Origin: Anaerolineales bacterium
GTDB lineage: Bacteria > Chloroflexota > Anaerolineae > Anaerolineales > UBA11579
Reading direction: 5' to 3'
DNA: 58,603 bases
Assembly (NCBI GenBank): GCA_026129305.1
Contig: JAHCII010000013.1
Span: 1 to 58,603, forward strand
The translations under genes and the position numbers were made by a program. A model generated the notes under the pieces. It saw only the letters and a list, made by a program, of their open reading frames with translations. It did not search any database and had not been told where the DNA came from. Positions 19,801-27,498 of this stretch are shown in pieces. Positions within the stretch are counted from its first letter, which is position 1; each line of letters opens with the position of its first letter.

Positions 19801-20085
19801 CTAGCTCCGCGGGCGGCGCTTGCCCTTGCGGGCAGCCCGGATCTGCGAGGAGTTGGGCGGGCACCATAGAACGTGGTCCGGCACCATCCAGCCGTCGGTC
19901 AGATACACCGGCTCAGTGAACTGCACGGCCACGATCTTGGGGTCCACCTGGACCACGACACCTTCCATCCAACCACGCACGCGTTCTTTCTTGTCATTTT
20001 CGTGGTCACAATACACTTCAACCCGGTCACCGACCTGATACAGATCATCACGGTCGGGAGCGGAGGTAAAACGCAGGTCTACCAA
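19801..20085 (-). CDS. Small SH3-like basic protein inside the suf operon, unknown
   Basis: 94 aa from TTG 20085, which has GGAGG 5 nt upstream; the ORF extends further but upstream codons lie in the gap after sufD. The sequence reads as a small beta barrel of the SH3/Tudor/KOW type: YQVGDRVEVYCDH, WMEGVVVQVDP, IVAVQFTEPVYLT, MVPDHVLWCPP, followed by a very basic tail (RAARKGKRRPRS). It sits 40 nt after sufD and 2 nt before sufS, so it is co-transcribed with SUF. I do not recognise it as a standard SUF component. Confidence 0.75.
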   Translation of the reverse strand: MVDLRFTSAPDRDDLYQVGDRVEVYCDHENDKKERVRGWMEGVVVQVDPKIVAVQFTEPVYLTDGWMVPDHVLWCPPNSSQIRAARKGKRRPRS

Positions 20086-20125
20086 ATTTGCCTCCAAATA
20101 GGAAAAATACCTAAAAACTATACTC

Positions 20126-21475
20126 TTATTTAAGCTTGTCCACAATAGCTTGCTGGAAGCGATCACGCACGCCCTCGAACGGGATGCGCTGCATGATCGG
20201 GTCAAAGAAGCCCTCCACGATCAGGCGGCGCGCTTCTTCCCGCGCAATGCCGCGACTCAGCAGATAGAACAACTCTTCGTCGCTGATCTTGCCCACGGTG
20301 GCGCCGTGCGTACAGCGCACATCATCGGCCAGGATCTCCAGACCAGGGATCGAGTCGGCTCGCGCTGTCTGGCTCAGCACCAAGTTGCGGTTGGCCTGGT
20401 AGCCGTCGGTCTGCTGGGCGCCGGGGGCGACGTAGATCATGCCCTGCCATACCGAGCGGCTCTGCTCCTCCAGCGCACCTTTGAAGAGCAGGTCGCTGGT
20501 GGTGTGCGCCGCCATGTGGTTCTGCTGGGTGTCATGGTCCAGGTGCTGTTCGCCGTCGGTGAAGTAGAAGCCCGACATGCGCGCCGAGCCGCCCTCACCC
20601 TCCAGGTTCATCTCGGAGAAATTCTTGGTCAGCTTGCTGCCCAGCGCCCCAAATATCCAGTCCAGGCGGGCGTCCTTTTGCAGCACGGCCCGCTCGTGGC
20701 TGAAGTTCCACACGTGTTCGCCCCAGGATTGTAGTTCCACAAAGCGCAGCTCGGCCCCGTTGCCCACATACAGCTCCACAATCCCGGAGTGCATGGTCTG
20801 CCCGTTCTCGGCCGGCGAAGCCGCCTCGTGCACATAGGTCACCGAAGCGCCGTCCTCCACCCACACCAACAGGTGCGAGAGATACGCCAAGTCTGTACCC
20901 GGGCCCCATAGCACGGAATGCAGCGGTTCTTGCACCTGCACGCCCTTAGGCACATACAGCAGCACGCCGCGGGCAGCGAGGGCAGCCGCCATCGCCGCGA
21001 ACTTGCCTTCGTCCGGCTTCACCGCCCGGCCCAGCGCCTTCTGCAGCAGCTCAGGGTGTTGCTTGGCCGCCGTGGCAATATCGGTGAAGACCACACCCTG
21101 CTTGGCAATCGCTTCACTAAGTGTCACCTGGGTCTCGCCCGGCCCCATCACGATCTGGCCGCCGTGCCCCTCGCCCACCAGCGGCTTCAGCAGCCGCTCT
21201 GGGGGCTGAGGCAGCTGGGCTGCCGCTTTACCGGCGGGCAGGCTAAAGCTGCCGGCCTTCAGGCCGCGCAGGTCAGTGCGCCGCCAGGCTTCTTCGCTGG
21301 TCTGCGGCACATCCAGCTTCTGGAAGTGTTCCCAGGCGTTTTGCCGGTACTCATGCAAGAAAGCAGCTTCTGCCACGCCGTTGGGGATCATCTCGGCGGT
21401 GAAGGCAAAGTCACGGCTCGTGCTCTGCCCAGCAGAAGTACTGCGTTTAACAACGCGTTTCGGGCTATCAGTCAT
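20126..21475 (-). CDS. sufD: Fe-S assembly scaffold subunit SufD
   Basis: 449 aa. The C-terminal half has the SufBD beta-helix with the family segments SSRSVWQGMIYVAPGAQQ-like (QSRSVWQGMIYV), QTDGYQANRNLVLS, DDVRCTHGATVGKI and LFYLLSRGIAREEARRLIVEGF. Together with SufB and the ATPase SufC it forms the SufBC2D scaffold on which clusters are built. The ATG at 21475 follows GAGG; the apparent start at 21487 is a TTG just upstream of it. Confidence 0.94.
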   Translation of the reverse strand: MTDSPKRVVKRSTSAGQSTSRDFAFTAEMIPNGVAEAAFLHEYRQNAWEHFQKLDVPQTSEEAWRRTDLRGLKAGSFSLPAGKAAAQLPQPPERLLKPLVGEGHGGQIVMGPGETQVTLSEAIAKQGVVFTDIATAAKQHPELLQKALGRAVKPDEGKFAAMAAALAARGVLLYVPKGVQVQEPLHSVLWGPGTDLAYLSHLLVWVEDGASVTYVHEAASPAENGQTMHSGIVELYVGNGAELRFVELQSWGEHVWNFSHERAVLQKDARLDWIFGALGSKLTKNFSEMNLEGEGGSARMSGFYFTDGEQHLDHDTQQNHMAAHTTSDLLFKGALEEQSRSVWQGMIYVAPGAQQTDGYQANRNLVLSQTARADSIPGLEILADDVRCTHGATVGKISDEELFYLLSRGIAREEARRLIVEGFFDPIMQRIPFEGVRDRFQQAIVDKLK

Positions 21476-21496
21476 CGGTATCCTCAAACGACGGCT

Positions 21497-22933
21497 TTAG
21501 CCGATCGAGCCTTCCATCTGCAGTTGGATCAGGCGATTCATCTCGATGGCGTATTCCATCGGCAGTTCTTTGACCAGCGGCTCAATGAAACCGGAAACCA
21601 CCATGGTGGCGGCTTCTTCCTCGCTCATGCCGCGGCTCATCAGATAGAAGAGCTGCTCTTCGCCGACCTTGGAGACCGAGGCCTCATGGCCAATGGTCAC
21701 ATCCTCCGCGTCAATTTCAATGTAGGGATAGGTGTCCGAGCGCGAGGCGTCGTCCAACAACAGCGCATCGCATACCACATTGGACTTGGAACCTTCCGCC
21801 CCGGGGTGCACCTTCAGCAGGCCGCGGTACGAAGCGCGCCCGCCGCTCTTGCTGATCGACTTGGAGGTGATCTTGCTGGTCGTGTTCGGCGCAAAGTGGA
21901 TCACCTTGCCGCCGGTGTCCTGGTGCTGGTGGCCGGAAGCAAAGGCCATCGAGAGGATCTCGCCGTGCGCGCCCGGCTCCAGCAGATAGCAGGAGGGGTA
22001 CTTCATGGTCAGCTTGCTGCCCAGGTTGGCGTCCACCCATTCCATGGTGGCATTGGCGTGCACATGGGCGCGCTGCGTCACCAGGTTGTACATGTTGTTC
22101 GACCAGTTCTGGATGGTGGTGTAACGGAAGCGAGCGTCCTTCTTGACCACGATCTCGATCACACCACTGTGGAACGAGTCGGTGGTGTAGACCGGCGCAG
22201 TGCAGCCTTCCACATAATGAGCCTCGGCGCCCTCTTCAACGATGATCAGCGTGCGCTCAAACTGGCCCTGGTCGGCCTGGTTCACGCGGAAGTAGGCCTG
22301 CAGCGGCATCTCGATCTTGACGCCCTTTGGCACATACACAAATGAGCCGCCCGACCAAACCGCCGAATTCAACGCGGAGAACTTGTTGTCCTCGATCGGG
22401 ATGATGGTGCTGAAGTATTCGCGGAACAAGTCCTCATGGTCACGCAGGCCGTGCTCAATGCTCTTGAAGATCACGCCCTTCTCAGCCAAATGCTCCTGGA
22501 TGTTGTGATAGACCATCTCAGATTCGTACTGGGCGCCTACGCCGGCCAGGAACTTCTGCTCGGCCTCGGGGATGCCCAGGCGCTCAAAGGTGCGCTTAAT
22601 GTCGTCAGGCACTTCGTCCCAGCTCTTGCCTTCGCCCTCGGAGGGTTTGCTGTAGAAATAGATCTCGTCCAGATTCAGGTTGGCCAAATCGCCGCCCCAG
22701 GTCGGCATCGGGCGCGCCTCAAAGTGTTTCAGCGCCTTGAGACGGAAGTCCAGCATCCACTGCGGCTCTTCCTTCTTAGCGCTGATCATGCGCACCACGT
22801 CTTCGTTCAGGCCTTTGCCTGAACGATAGACCGGCTTGATCTCATCTACAAAGTTCCAGCGATATTCGTCAATGCCGGCCAACAGCTCAGCATCGTCTTT
22901 ATGTCGTTCGATCGACTTTTCATCCAAAGCCAT
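21497..22933 (-). CDS. sufB: Fe-S assembly scaffold subunit SufB
   Basis: 478 aa, full length. Hallmarks are [20 protein letters not shown], the segment around [20 protein letters not shown] with the functionally important Cys, and the C-terminal [23 protein letters not shown] region ([18 protein letters not shown]) with [14 protein letters not shown]. SufB is the core scaffold of SufBC2D. ATG 22933 is preferred over the GTG one codon upstream because GAGG lies 6 nt before it. Confidence 0.96.
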   Translation of the reverse strand: MALDEKSIERHKDDAELLAGIDEYRWNFVDEIKPVYRSGKGLNEDVVRMISAKKEEPQWMLDFRLKALKHFEARPMPTWGGDLANLNLDEIYFYSKPSEGEGKSWDEVPDDIKRTFERLGIPEAEQKFLAGVGAQYESEMVYHNIQEHLAEKGVIFKSIEHGLRDHEDLFREYFSTIIPIEDNKFSALNSAVWSGGSFVYVPKGVKIEMPLQAYFRVNQADQGQFERTLIIVEEGAEAHYVEGCTAPVYTTDSFHSGVIEIVVKKDARFRYTTIQNWSNNMYNLVTQRAHVHANATMEWVDANLGSKLTMKYPSCYLLEPGAHGEILSMAFASGHQHQDTGGKVIHFAPNTTSKITSKSISKSGGRASYRGLLKVHPGAEGSKSNVVCDALLLDDASRSDTYPYIEIDAEDVTIGHEASVSKVGEEQLFYLMSRGMSEEEAATMVVSGFIEPLVKELPMEYAIEMNRLIQLQMEGSIG

Positions 22934-22951
22934 CACTCACCTCGCGCTGCG

Positions 22952-23728
22952 CTAAGCGGCCGCAGCTTCACCGTGCTTCTCGCGGATCCAGTCATAACCG
23001 TGCTCTTCCAGCTTCAGCGCCAGGTCCGGCCCGCCGGTCTCGGCAATGCGGCCGTCGAGCATGATGTGGATCACATCCGGTTTGACATAGTTCAAAATGC
23101 GTTGGTAATGCGTAATAATCAGCGCCCCAAAGTCCGGGCCGCGCAGGGCTTCCACTCCTTCAGCCACATTGCGCAGCGCATCAATATCCAGACCGGAGTC
23201 GGTCTCATCCAAGATCGCCATGTTCGGCATCAGCGTCGCCATCTGCAAGATCTCAGCGCGCTTTTTCTCGCCCCCGGAGAAGCCGTCGTTCAAATAACGC
23301 CCAGCGAAGCTGTGGTCCATCTTCAGCTTGTCCATCTTCTCTTTGAGCAGCGTGCGGAACTCCGGGATGGGAATGCCTTTGTATTCCGGGTCGGCCGCTT
23401 TGCGGTGCGCATTGACCGCCGAGCGCAGGAAATTCGCTACACTCACGCCGGGAATCGCCACCGGGTACTGGAAGGCCAGGAACACGCCCAAATGCGAGCG
23501 CTGGTCTGGCTCCAACTCCAAAATATTCTGGTCTTTGAAGATCACTTCGCCGCCAGTCACTTCATAATTGGGGTGGCCCATCAACGTGTAGGCCAGCGTG
23601 CTCTTGCCGCTGCCATTCGGGCCCATCAGCGCGTGCACCTTGCCCTGCTCCACCGTCAGGGTCAGTCCCTTCAGGATCTCTTTGTCGGCTACGTTGACGC
23701 GCAAATCGCGGATGACTAAGTCAGACAT
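22952..23728 (-). CDS. sufC: Fe-S assembly ATPase SufC
   Basis: 258 aa ABC-type ATPase. Walker A is GPNGSGKST, the signature is FSGGEKKRAEI, and Walker B is MAILDETDSGLDIDA, all typical for SufC. It drives conformational change in SufBD. It is the first gene of the operon sufC-B-D-(SH3-like)-S-U-Rieske. The ATG at 23728 has AAGGAG about 12 nt upstream; the longer ORF start at 23797 lies in the leader. The leader is about 108 nt long. Confidence 0.96.
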   Translation of the reverse strand: MSDLVIRDLRVNVADKEILKGLTLTVEQGKVHALMGPNGSGKSTLAYTLMGHPNYEVTGGEVIFKDQNILELEPDQRSHLGVFLAFQYPVAIPGVSVANFLRSAVNAHRKAADPEYKGIPIPEFRTLLKEKMDKLKMDHSFAGRYLNDGFSGGEKKRAEILQMATLMPNMAILDETDSGLDIDALRNVAEGVEALRGPDFGALIITHYQRILNYVKPDVIHIMLDGRIAETGGPDLALKLEEHGYDWIREKHGEAAAA

Positions 23729-23842
23729 GAACTGCAGATTCTCCTTGACAAATGACTTTGCTGGTCGGGGGCTGACCGTATTTTTTGGACAACCCATCAG
23801 GCCATTAGCCTGGATTTTTCAACCTGGTTGTAATTACGGGAG

Positions 23843-23896
23843 ATTATAGCAGGTTTGCTAAGAGTGTCAATATTTATGAACAAATTCTATAATATT
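23843..23896 (-). promoter_or_regulatory. suf operon promoter with SufR-type operator
   Basis: Minus strand TTGACA (complement of 23865-23870), 16 nt, TATAAT (complement of 23843-23848) with TG before the -10. Overlapping the -35 is a 29-bp palindrome at 23868-23896 with core GAA-CAAA-TTC, inner arms TAT/ATA and outer arms AATAT/ATATT. The identical 29 bp recur at 25191-25219 before sufR. Placement on the -35 fits repression. Confidence 0.85.
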
Positions 23897-24089
23897 CGCC
23901 TGCCGGCGCCTTGACAAAGCATGCCTCTTGACCGCTGTGGAGTGCTTTGATGTATGATGCAGATTATGCAGTGCCAGCAAGCTGCACGCTTCGCCAAGCC
24001 GCTTGTCAAGCGCGAAAAAACCAACACAACCAACACATTCGCCCCAACCAACCGGAACAAGACAACCTACACACATCCAGGAGCTAAAA

Positions 24090-24560
24090 ATGACCGCAAT
24101 TGAACCTCAGGAATTCGTTAACACCATCACCCAGCTGCTCGACGAAACCTTTGCTGTCCACCAAGGCATCTACCTCGACAAAAAGAATTCCCTGCTGGAG
24201 ACGCTGGATACCGTCAGCGCCGCCGAAGCCTCGATCCCGGTCGGCGGCAAATGCGGCTCTCTGGCCGCCCAAGTGGCCCATGTCATCTTCTACATTGAAT
24301 CTTTCGAGCGCTACGCGCTGCAAGGCGATCAGACCCCGCCGGACTGGAGCCAGGTCTGGCGCACAGTGGAAAAGGTGAGCGAAGAAGAATGGCAGGCCTA
24401 CAAAGACCAGCTGCGCACGGCCTACGAGCGCATGCGCAGGCTGTTTGAGCGCAATCCTTTGTGGAATCAGGACACCATGGGCGGCGCACTGAGCATCGTG
24501 GTCCACTCTGCCTACCACCTGAGCGAGATCCGCCAGGCGTTGTGCGTGTTGCAGAAGTGA
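24090..24560 (+). CDS. DinB-like superfamily protein
   Basis: 156 aa, all helical, with the layout of DinB/DUF664-type four-helix bundles: a first helix (EFVNTITQLLDETF), a middle helix with AAQVAHVIFYIESFERY that supplies a His, and a last helix with VVHSAYHLSEIRQAL carrying the typical HxxYHxxxIR metal-site pattern. Such proteins often act in thiol-dependent detoxification. AGGAG precedes ATG 24090; the longer ORF upstream is rejected. It lies between the suf operon and sufR, but no operator half is nearer to it than to sufC. Confidence 0.8.
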   Translation: MTAIEPQEFVNTITQLLDETFAVHQGIYLDKKNSLLETLDTVSAAEASIPVGGKCGSLAAQVAHVIFYIESFERYALQGDQTPPDWSQVWRTVEKVSEEEWQAYKDQLRTAYERMRRLFERNPLWNQDTMGGALSIVVHSAYHLSEIRQALCVLQK

Positions 24561-24592
24561 GCAAATAGAGTTCAGCCGTCTTTGAGGTGTTC

Positions 24593-25186
24593 ATGTTCAA
24601 CTGGCTACCCACCATCACCTATGCCTTGGTGGCGAACTTCACCCCCGGGCCCAACAACATCACCAGCGCCGCCATGGGCGTGCTGTATGGCTACCGGCGC
24701 TCGCTGCCCTTTCTGCTTGGCTGTGCGGCCGGCTTCTATCTGGTCTTGCTCGTCGCAGCGCTGGTGTCCGCCACGCTGCTCAGCGCCGTTCCCGGCATCG
24801 AGCCCGTGCTGCGCTACGTAGGCGCGCTCTACATCCTCTACCTGGCCTACAGCATTCTGAAGACCACCTATAAGTTTGAAGACGACCAGGCACAGCCGAT
24901 GGGCTTCGTGCAAGGTTTCCTGTTCCAGATCGTCAACCCCAAAGTGCTGATCTACGCGCTGACCTTGTTCTCCACCTTCCTGGCCGGGTTCACCAAAGAC
25001 ATTCCGTTCTTATTGCTGATCCTGATCCCGCTCACGTTCAGCTGCTTTGCCGCCATCTCCACCTGGACCCTGTTCGGCACCCTGATCAAGAAATATCTGG
25101 CCTTCCCGCGCATTCGGCTGGGGGTGAACGTGGTCCTGGCCCTGATGCTGGTCTATTCCGCGGCCGATATGGTTGGCCTGGTTTAG
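24593..25186 (+). CDS. LysE/RhtB family translocator
   Basis: 197 aa with about six TM helices. The N-terminal TPGPNN motif (FTPGPNNITSAAMGVLYG) and the FLFQIVNPKVLIYAL segment are signatures of LysE-type exporters of amino acids or small metabolites. GAGG lies 5 nt before ATG 24593 and overlaps a possible GTG at 24587. The gene ends 5 nt before the sufR operator, so read-through into sufR is possible. Substrate unknown. Confidence 0.9.
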   Translation: MFNWLPTITYALVANFTPGPNNITSAAMGVLYGYRRSLPFLLGCAAGFYLVLLVAALVSATLLSAVPGIEPVLRYVGALYILYLAYSILKTTYKFEDDQAQPMGFVQGFLFQIVNPKVLIYALTLFSTFLAGFTKDIPFLLLILIPLTFSCFAAISTWTLFGTLIKKYLAFPRIRLGVNVVLALMLVYSAADMVGLV

Positions 25187-25190
25187 CCGC

Positions 25191-25246
25191 CAATATTTAT
25201 GAACAAATTCTATAATATTGACGCTCGCGGGGGCCGATGATATACT
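25191..25246 (+). promoter_or_regulatory. sufR promoter with SufR-type operator
   Basis: The 29-bp palindrome at 25191-25219 is identical to the one at the suf promoter. It runs into TTGACG (25218-25223), followed by 17 nt and TATACT (25241-25246). The geometry mirrors the suf promoter, so SufR probably represses both its own gene and the operon. Confidence 0.85.
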
Positions 25247-25256
25247 GCCGCTACCC

Positions 25257-25895
25257 ATGAGCAGCACCCGCAATCTCGTTCTGGAACACCTGCGCAGCGC
25301 CCAGCGCTGCACGATCAATGACCTGGCCGAAGCGGTCAGCATTAATCCCGTCTCCGTGCGCCACCACATCAGCCGCATGCAGGCCCAGGGGTTGGTCGAC
25401 TCGGCCGAGGAGCGTCACGGTGTCGGCCGCCCGCGCCGCCAATATTTCCTGACCCAGGCCGGCCGCGAGCACTTCCCCACCCACACCATTCGCTTCACCA
25501 ACCACTTGCTGGCCGAGATCAAAGAACATCTCCCGGTCGAGGAATACAACCGCATCTTCGTGCGCATGGCCGAGTCGATCTCAGCCAAGTACGCCGACCA
25601 GGACCTGACCGACCTCAGCATTCCGCAACGTCTCAGCCTGCTGGAAGAGTGCCTGAACAACGAGGGCTTCCTGGCCCACGTGGAGCAGACCGCCGACGAG
25701 ATCATTATTCGTGAGACGGGCTGCCCCTATTACCATGTCGGCCAAACCCACCGCGAGGTGTGCGGCATCGACAAAGCGCTTATCTCGCGCATCCTGGCCG
25801 TGGAACCCCGCCGCAGTTCCTGCCTGCTCAGTGGCGACAGCCATTGCACCTACGTGGTGCCGCTGGCCGCCGCCCAGCAAGCCATATCTGGATAA
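25257..25895 (+). CDS. sufR: SufR-like Fe-S cluster transcriptional repressor
   Basis: 212 aa. The N-terminus is a winged helix-turn-helix (CTINDLAEAVSINPVSVRHHISRMQAQGLV) of the ArsR/DeoR type with the wing GVGRPRRQYFLT. The C-terminus has the SufR cluster cysteines: Cys156 and Cys169 (C-x12-C), an extra Cys189, and Cys197 in SGDSHC. In known SufR proteins these bind an Fe-S cluster and the holo-form represses suf. ATG 25257 lies 10 nt after the -10, so the mRNA has almost no leader. It is followed 21 nt later by a SufT-like gene. Confidence 0.92.
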   Translation: MSSTRNLVLEHLRSAQRCTINDLAEAVSINPVSVRHHISRMQAQGLVDSAEERHGVGRPRRQYFLTQAGREHFPTHTIRFTNHLLAEIKEHLPVEEYNRIFVRMAESISAKYADQDLTDLSIPQRLSLLEECLNNEGFLAHVEQTADEIIIRETGCPYYHVGQTHREVCGIDKALISRILAVEPRRSSCLLSGDSHCTYVVPLAAAQQAISG

Positions 25896-25916
25896 ATTTT
25901 TAATGGAGTTAAGTGA

Positions 25917-26279
25917 ATGAGCCCTGTAGCCTCCCAAGACCCCGCCAAGCAAGCCATCTGGGAAATTGAAAGCACCCACCCCCAGCTGTTGGAAGCCGTG
26001 GACGCCTCGCTACGCCAGGTGGTAGACCCCGAGATCGGCCTCAACGTGATCGAACTGGGCTTGGTGCGTAATGTGCAGATCAACGAAGACGAGAAGAAGG
26101 CCATGGTCACCATGATCATGACCACACCTTTCTGCCCCTACGCCCCGGCCCTGCTGGAGATGACCCGCCAAAAGGCTGCCGAGGCCATCGGCCACCACAC
26201 CCAGATCCAAATGGGCACCGAGCTGTGGGACTTGACCTATATGGAAGAAGGCGCCGGCGCTGACTGGGGTTTGTTCTAA
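25917..26279 (+). CDS. MIP18/DUF59 family Fe-S assembly factor (SufT-like)
   Basis: 120 aa. The DUF59 core is clear: RQVVDPEIGLNVIELGLVRNV, the strand AMVTMIMTTPFCPYAP with the reactive Cys in TPFCPYA, and a C-terminal DLTYMEEGAGADWGLF tail like that of SufT/PaaD-type proteins. The family helps mature Fe-S proteins. Its position directly after sufR in a probable operon supports this role and suggests it is under SufR control too. Confidence 0.9.
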   Translation: MSPVASQDPAKQAIWEIESTHPQLLEAVDASLRQVVDPEIGLNVIELGLVRNVQINEDEKKAMVTMIMTTPFCPYAPALLEMTRQKAAEAIGHHTQIQMGTELWDLTYMEEGAGADWGLF

Positions 26280-26294
26280 AAAAACAGGTTACAA

Positions 26295-26849
26295 ATGAAA
26301 AGAACAGGGCGGAGAAAATCTTCAGAAACCATTGAAAAGGCCCTCATTGGGCCTTTTTTCGCTTGTCTTATCTTTGGCTACTTCCTTAGACCTCCGCTTT
26401 GGTTCTGGCTGCTGCCTATCGGATTGGCAATCGTGATGGTTGTGGCCCTCTGGCAGCGTGCCCGCCGTCATCAAAACCCAGTCATGGCCCAGGTGGATAA
26501 GATGAGCGGCCAGGAATTTGAGGATTTTGTGTCGGGCATGCTCAGGCGGCAGGGATACAAGGTTGAATCGGTCGGGGGTTACGAAGACATGGGCATTGAC
26601 CTAATCGCCACCAACGCCAAAGGCATTCGCCACGCCGTTCAAGCCAAGTGTTGGAACGCCCGCGAAGTGGATATGAGCGCCGTGCGCGCGGCCGTGGCCG
26701 GGTGCCAGGTGCACAACTGCCACAAAGCGGTGGTCATCACCAACAATTACTTCACCCGGCGTGCGATAATGCTGGCCGAGAAAAATGATTGCAAACTGAT
26801 CGACCGGGATGTGCTCGAAAAAGAACTCCGCAAATTGTCTGCGGCGTAG
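26295..26849 (+). CDS. Membrane-anchored Mrr-like restriction endonuclease-fold protein
   Basis: 184 aa. Two hydrophobic helices (about 15-32 and 36-55) are followed by a PD-(D/E)xK nuclease domain of the Mrr type: [29 protein letters not shown] with the catalytic Asp, and HAVQAKCW with QAK as the ExK variant. The tail [15 protein letters not shown] and [12 protein letters not shown] completes the Mrr-cat core. Such membrane-tethered nucleases are common singletons; the role (defence, repair or DNA turnover) is unknown. No methylase is nearby. Confidence 0.85.
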   Translation: MKRTGRRKSSETIEKALIGPFFACLIFGYFLRPPLWFWLLPIGLAIVMVVALWQRARRHQNPVMAQVDKMSGQEFEDFVSGMLRRQGYKVESVGGYEDMGIDLIATNAKGIRHAVQAKCWNAREVDMSAVRAAVAGCQVHNCHKAVVITNNYFTRRAIMLAEKNDCKLIDRDVLEKELRKLSAA

Positions 26850-26855
26850 AATCAA

Positions 26856-26880
26856 AAGAACTGCCGCTGGCAGTTCTTTT
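26856..26880. terminator. Bidirectional terminator between Mrr-like gene and tRNA-Pro
   Basis: Hairpin AAAGAACTGCC / GGCAGTTCTTT with A- and T-tracts on each side. The T-run on the plus strand reaches the encoded CCA of the convergent tRNA. Confidence 0.8.
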
Positions 26881-26957
<77 letters not shown>

Positions 26958-27197
26958 AACGGGCAGGATTATAGCCTAGTTTGGGCGAAAACACTCGTCA
27001 TTGCGCCGTCTACTGAACAGCTGACTGCCTACAGTGTCATTCTTCGCAGCGCGCAAAGAGAAATCATGCGTGCTGAGTAACAGGCATATCATCAGCCAGC
27101 CTGCTCTTCTAACCCCCGCATCAAAAGCTCTTCGCAGGCGTTGCCAGCTCAGAGCGACACAGCACACCGGTTCAAGAAAATAATAACTCCGCTCCTC

Positions 27198-27226
27198 TTG
27201 ACAATAGCACGTATGTTCTATATACT
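27198..27226 (+). promoter_or_regulatory. Consensus SOS promoter with LexA-type box in the spacer
   Basis: TTGACA (27198-27203), 17 nt, TATACT (27221-27226). The box TAGCACGTATGTTCTA (27205-27220) fills the spacer and matches TA-GAAC-N4-GTTC-TA with one mismatch in the left half. LexA bound there would block both promoter elements. Confidence 0.7.
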
Positions 27227-27253
27227 ATGCCTATCCTAGAACGGAGGCAGAAC

Positions 27254-27442
27254 ATGTCACCCAAACACACCCATCGCAACCACCCCCAGACCGCCGCCGC
27301 ACAACGCCTGCAAAGCGCCTTGGTCAACCTAGTCGCCCGGCCGGAAAGCCGCCAACCAGACCGCCGCCAGCAGCACACTTCGCAGGTCTCGCAACTGCTG
27401 CAGGCCTACCGCGAGCTGATGAAAACCCAGGCTGCCCAATAA
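27254..27442 (+). CDS. 62-aa basic protein under a putative SOS promoter, unknown
   Basis: The start ATG 27254 has ACGGAGG 6 nt upstream; an earlier in-frame ATG at 27227 lies inside the transcript start region and is less likely. The protein is basic and rich in Gln, His and Arg, probably helical (AAAQRLQSALVNLVARPE...QVSQLLQAYRELMKTQA), with no TM segment or signal peptide. The consensus promoter and terminator make it a complete monocistronic unit. SOS-induced small proteins often inhibit division or bind repair factors, but nothing here identifies the target. Confidence 0.7.
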   Translation: MSPKHTHRNHPQTAAAQRLQSALVNLVARPESRQPDRRQQHTSQVSQLLQAYRELMKTQAAQ

Positions 27443-27447
27443 AAAAC

Positions 27448-27478
27448 AAAGAGGCCAGGCAAATGTCTGGCTTCTTTT
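27448..27478. terminator. Bidirectional terminator after the SOS small gene
   Basis: Hairpin with arms AGCCAG-type (GGCCAG ... CTGGCT) flanked by AAAGAG and CTTCTTTT, between convergent genes. Confidence 0.75.
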
Positions 27479-27498
27479 GTATGCATTAACCCGCTCGG

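Noticed and set aside
18593..19804. 403-aa ORF antisense to sufS
   Set aside because: Low-complexity His/Arg/Gln-rich shadow opposite a certain gene.
23865..25223. The 29-bp identical sequences as ends of a mobile element
   Set aside because: They lie on -35 boxes of functionally linked genes, no transposase lies between them, and they are internally palindromic, so an operator explains them better.
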